This document shows positions 63,690-64,000 of a stretch of 64,000 nucleotides of DNA, piece after piece. Source of the stretch: Subsaximicrobium wynnwilliamsii (GTDB lineage Bacteria; Bacteroidota; Bacteroidia; Flavobacteriales; Flavobacteriaceae). The translations under genes were made by a program, and so were the position numbers. The stretch lies in the NCBI RefSeq assembly GCF_007997225.1, contig NZ_VORM01000026.1, forward strand, positions 1 to 64,000, given 5' to 3'. The notes beneath the pieces are model-generated. The model had not been told where the DNA came from and did no database searches. It was given only the letters and a program-made list of their open reading frames with translations. The first letter of the stretch is position 1. Each line of letters starts with the position of its first letter.

Positions 63690-64000
63690 AAGCCGATGTT
63701 GGTGTTTTCCACCAACATCTTCTCGCTAGATGCATGTTGATTTTCAGTTCTAAATCAAAGATCGAGTGTGTTTCTCATCCAATTGAAGCTTTTGACTTCT
63801 TTTGGGTTTCTACACAAATCTCGCATACCGATTTTGTTCGGTGCTGAAAAGCCGATGTTGGTGTTTTCCACCAACAGCTTCTCGCTAGACTCATGCTGAT
63901 TTTCAGTTCTAAATCAAAGATCGAGTGTGTTTCTCATCCAATTGAAGCTTTTGACTTCTTTTGGGTTTCTACACAAATCTCGCATACCGATTTTGTTCGG
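63690..64000. repeat. Right-hand array of the TGTTGGTG hairpin family
   Basis: Two units of about 159 bp, each with a hairpin of arms GATGTTGGTG / CACCAACATC and loop TTTTC (63695-63719 and 63854-63878, the second with a GC end change). Each is followed by CTTCTCGCTAGA and an identical body with GATCGAGTGTGTTTCTCATC and GCATACCGATTTTGTTCGG. The window ends as the next unit would start. The flank CTTCTCGCT is the inverse of AGCGAGAAG beside hairpin A at the left edge. Confidence 0.88.

Noticed and set aside
1-64000. tRNA, rRNA and other known RNA genes
   Set aside because: I saw no cloverleaf with a T-arm consensus, no rRNA-like stretch and no known riboswitch in any spacer; the eye can miss divergent cases.

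Overview
The window is chromosomal DNA from a member of the Bacteroidota, most likely a marine-type Flavobacteriaceae. The reasons are a PorV/PorQ-type outer-membrane protein, a DUF2795 protein, an approximately 1,117-residue SecA without a C-terminal zinc motif, promoters of the Bacteroidota form (TTTG, about 18-19 bp, TAnnTTTG), start regions with little Shine-Dalgarno signal, and many dispersed hairpin repeats. I cannot name the species.

Layout. 1-1660: array of paired hairpins. 1668-6230: housekeeping envelope genes (DUF808 membrane protein, pssA, PorV/PorQ-like protein, lnt). 6231-6767: low-complexity tract. 6768-52008: one large surface-polysaccharide locus of about 45 kb, read almost entirely on the minus strand. 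It starts at a good promoter ahead of wza (52031-52060) and runs wza, wzc, a 2.6-kb non-coding tract, a small initiating sugar transferase, a UDP-HexNAc dehydrogenase and a 4-epimerase (tviB/tviC type). A repeat-rich stretch with a GIY-YIG nuclease gene follows, then an ABC exporter (wzm, wzt) with an SDR epimerase, then about 20 genes for glycosyltransferases, a FkbM methyltransferase, a sulfotransferase, a neuB-neuC-neuA nonulosonic acid set, a FemAB/GNAT/deacetylase-like trio and an O-antigen ligase/polymerase. A second, long WcaJ-type initiating transferase lies at the far end behind a repeat tract that carries two copies of a ParE/RelE-type toxin-antitoxin pair.

52085-52880 is a word-repeat tract with two G-quadruplex motifs, lying between the divergent capsule operon and an ABC-F gene (uup-like). 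54820-56831 is a repeat array holding a higA-type antitoxin gene and a probable higB scar. 56832-63443 holds a methyltransferase, a LolD-type ABC ATPase, a PduO-type cobalamin adenosyltransferase, a DUF2795 gene and secA. The window ends in a second array of the same hairpin family seen at the left edge, in the opposite orientation.

How it fits together: the locus should make a charged surface glycan (nonulosonic acid, HexNAc-uronate, probably sulfate) on a polyprenyl carrier, move it across the inner membrane by Wzm/Wzt, and polymerise or ligate and export it with Wza/Wzc. The gene core of about 17.1-38.4 kb is visibly richer in A+T than its flanks, and the change falls inside wzt at the ATPase/cargo-domain junction, as expected for a swapped serotype cassette. 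The most unusual non-coding content is the set of word-like low-complexity tracts, the G-quadruplex pair beside the capsule promoter, a duplicated hairpin element with a compensatory base-pair change, and the bracketing hairpin arrays. All functions are inferred from reading the sequence; no database search was run.
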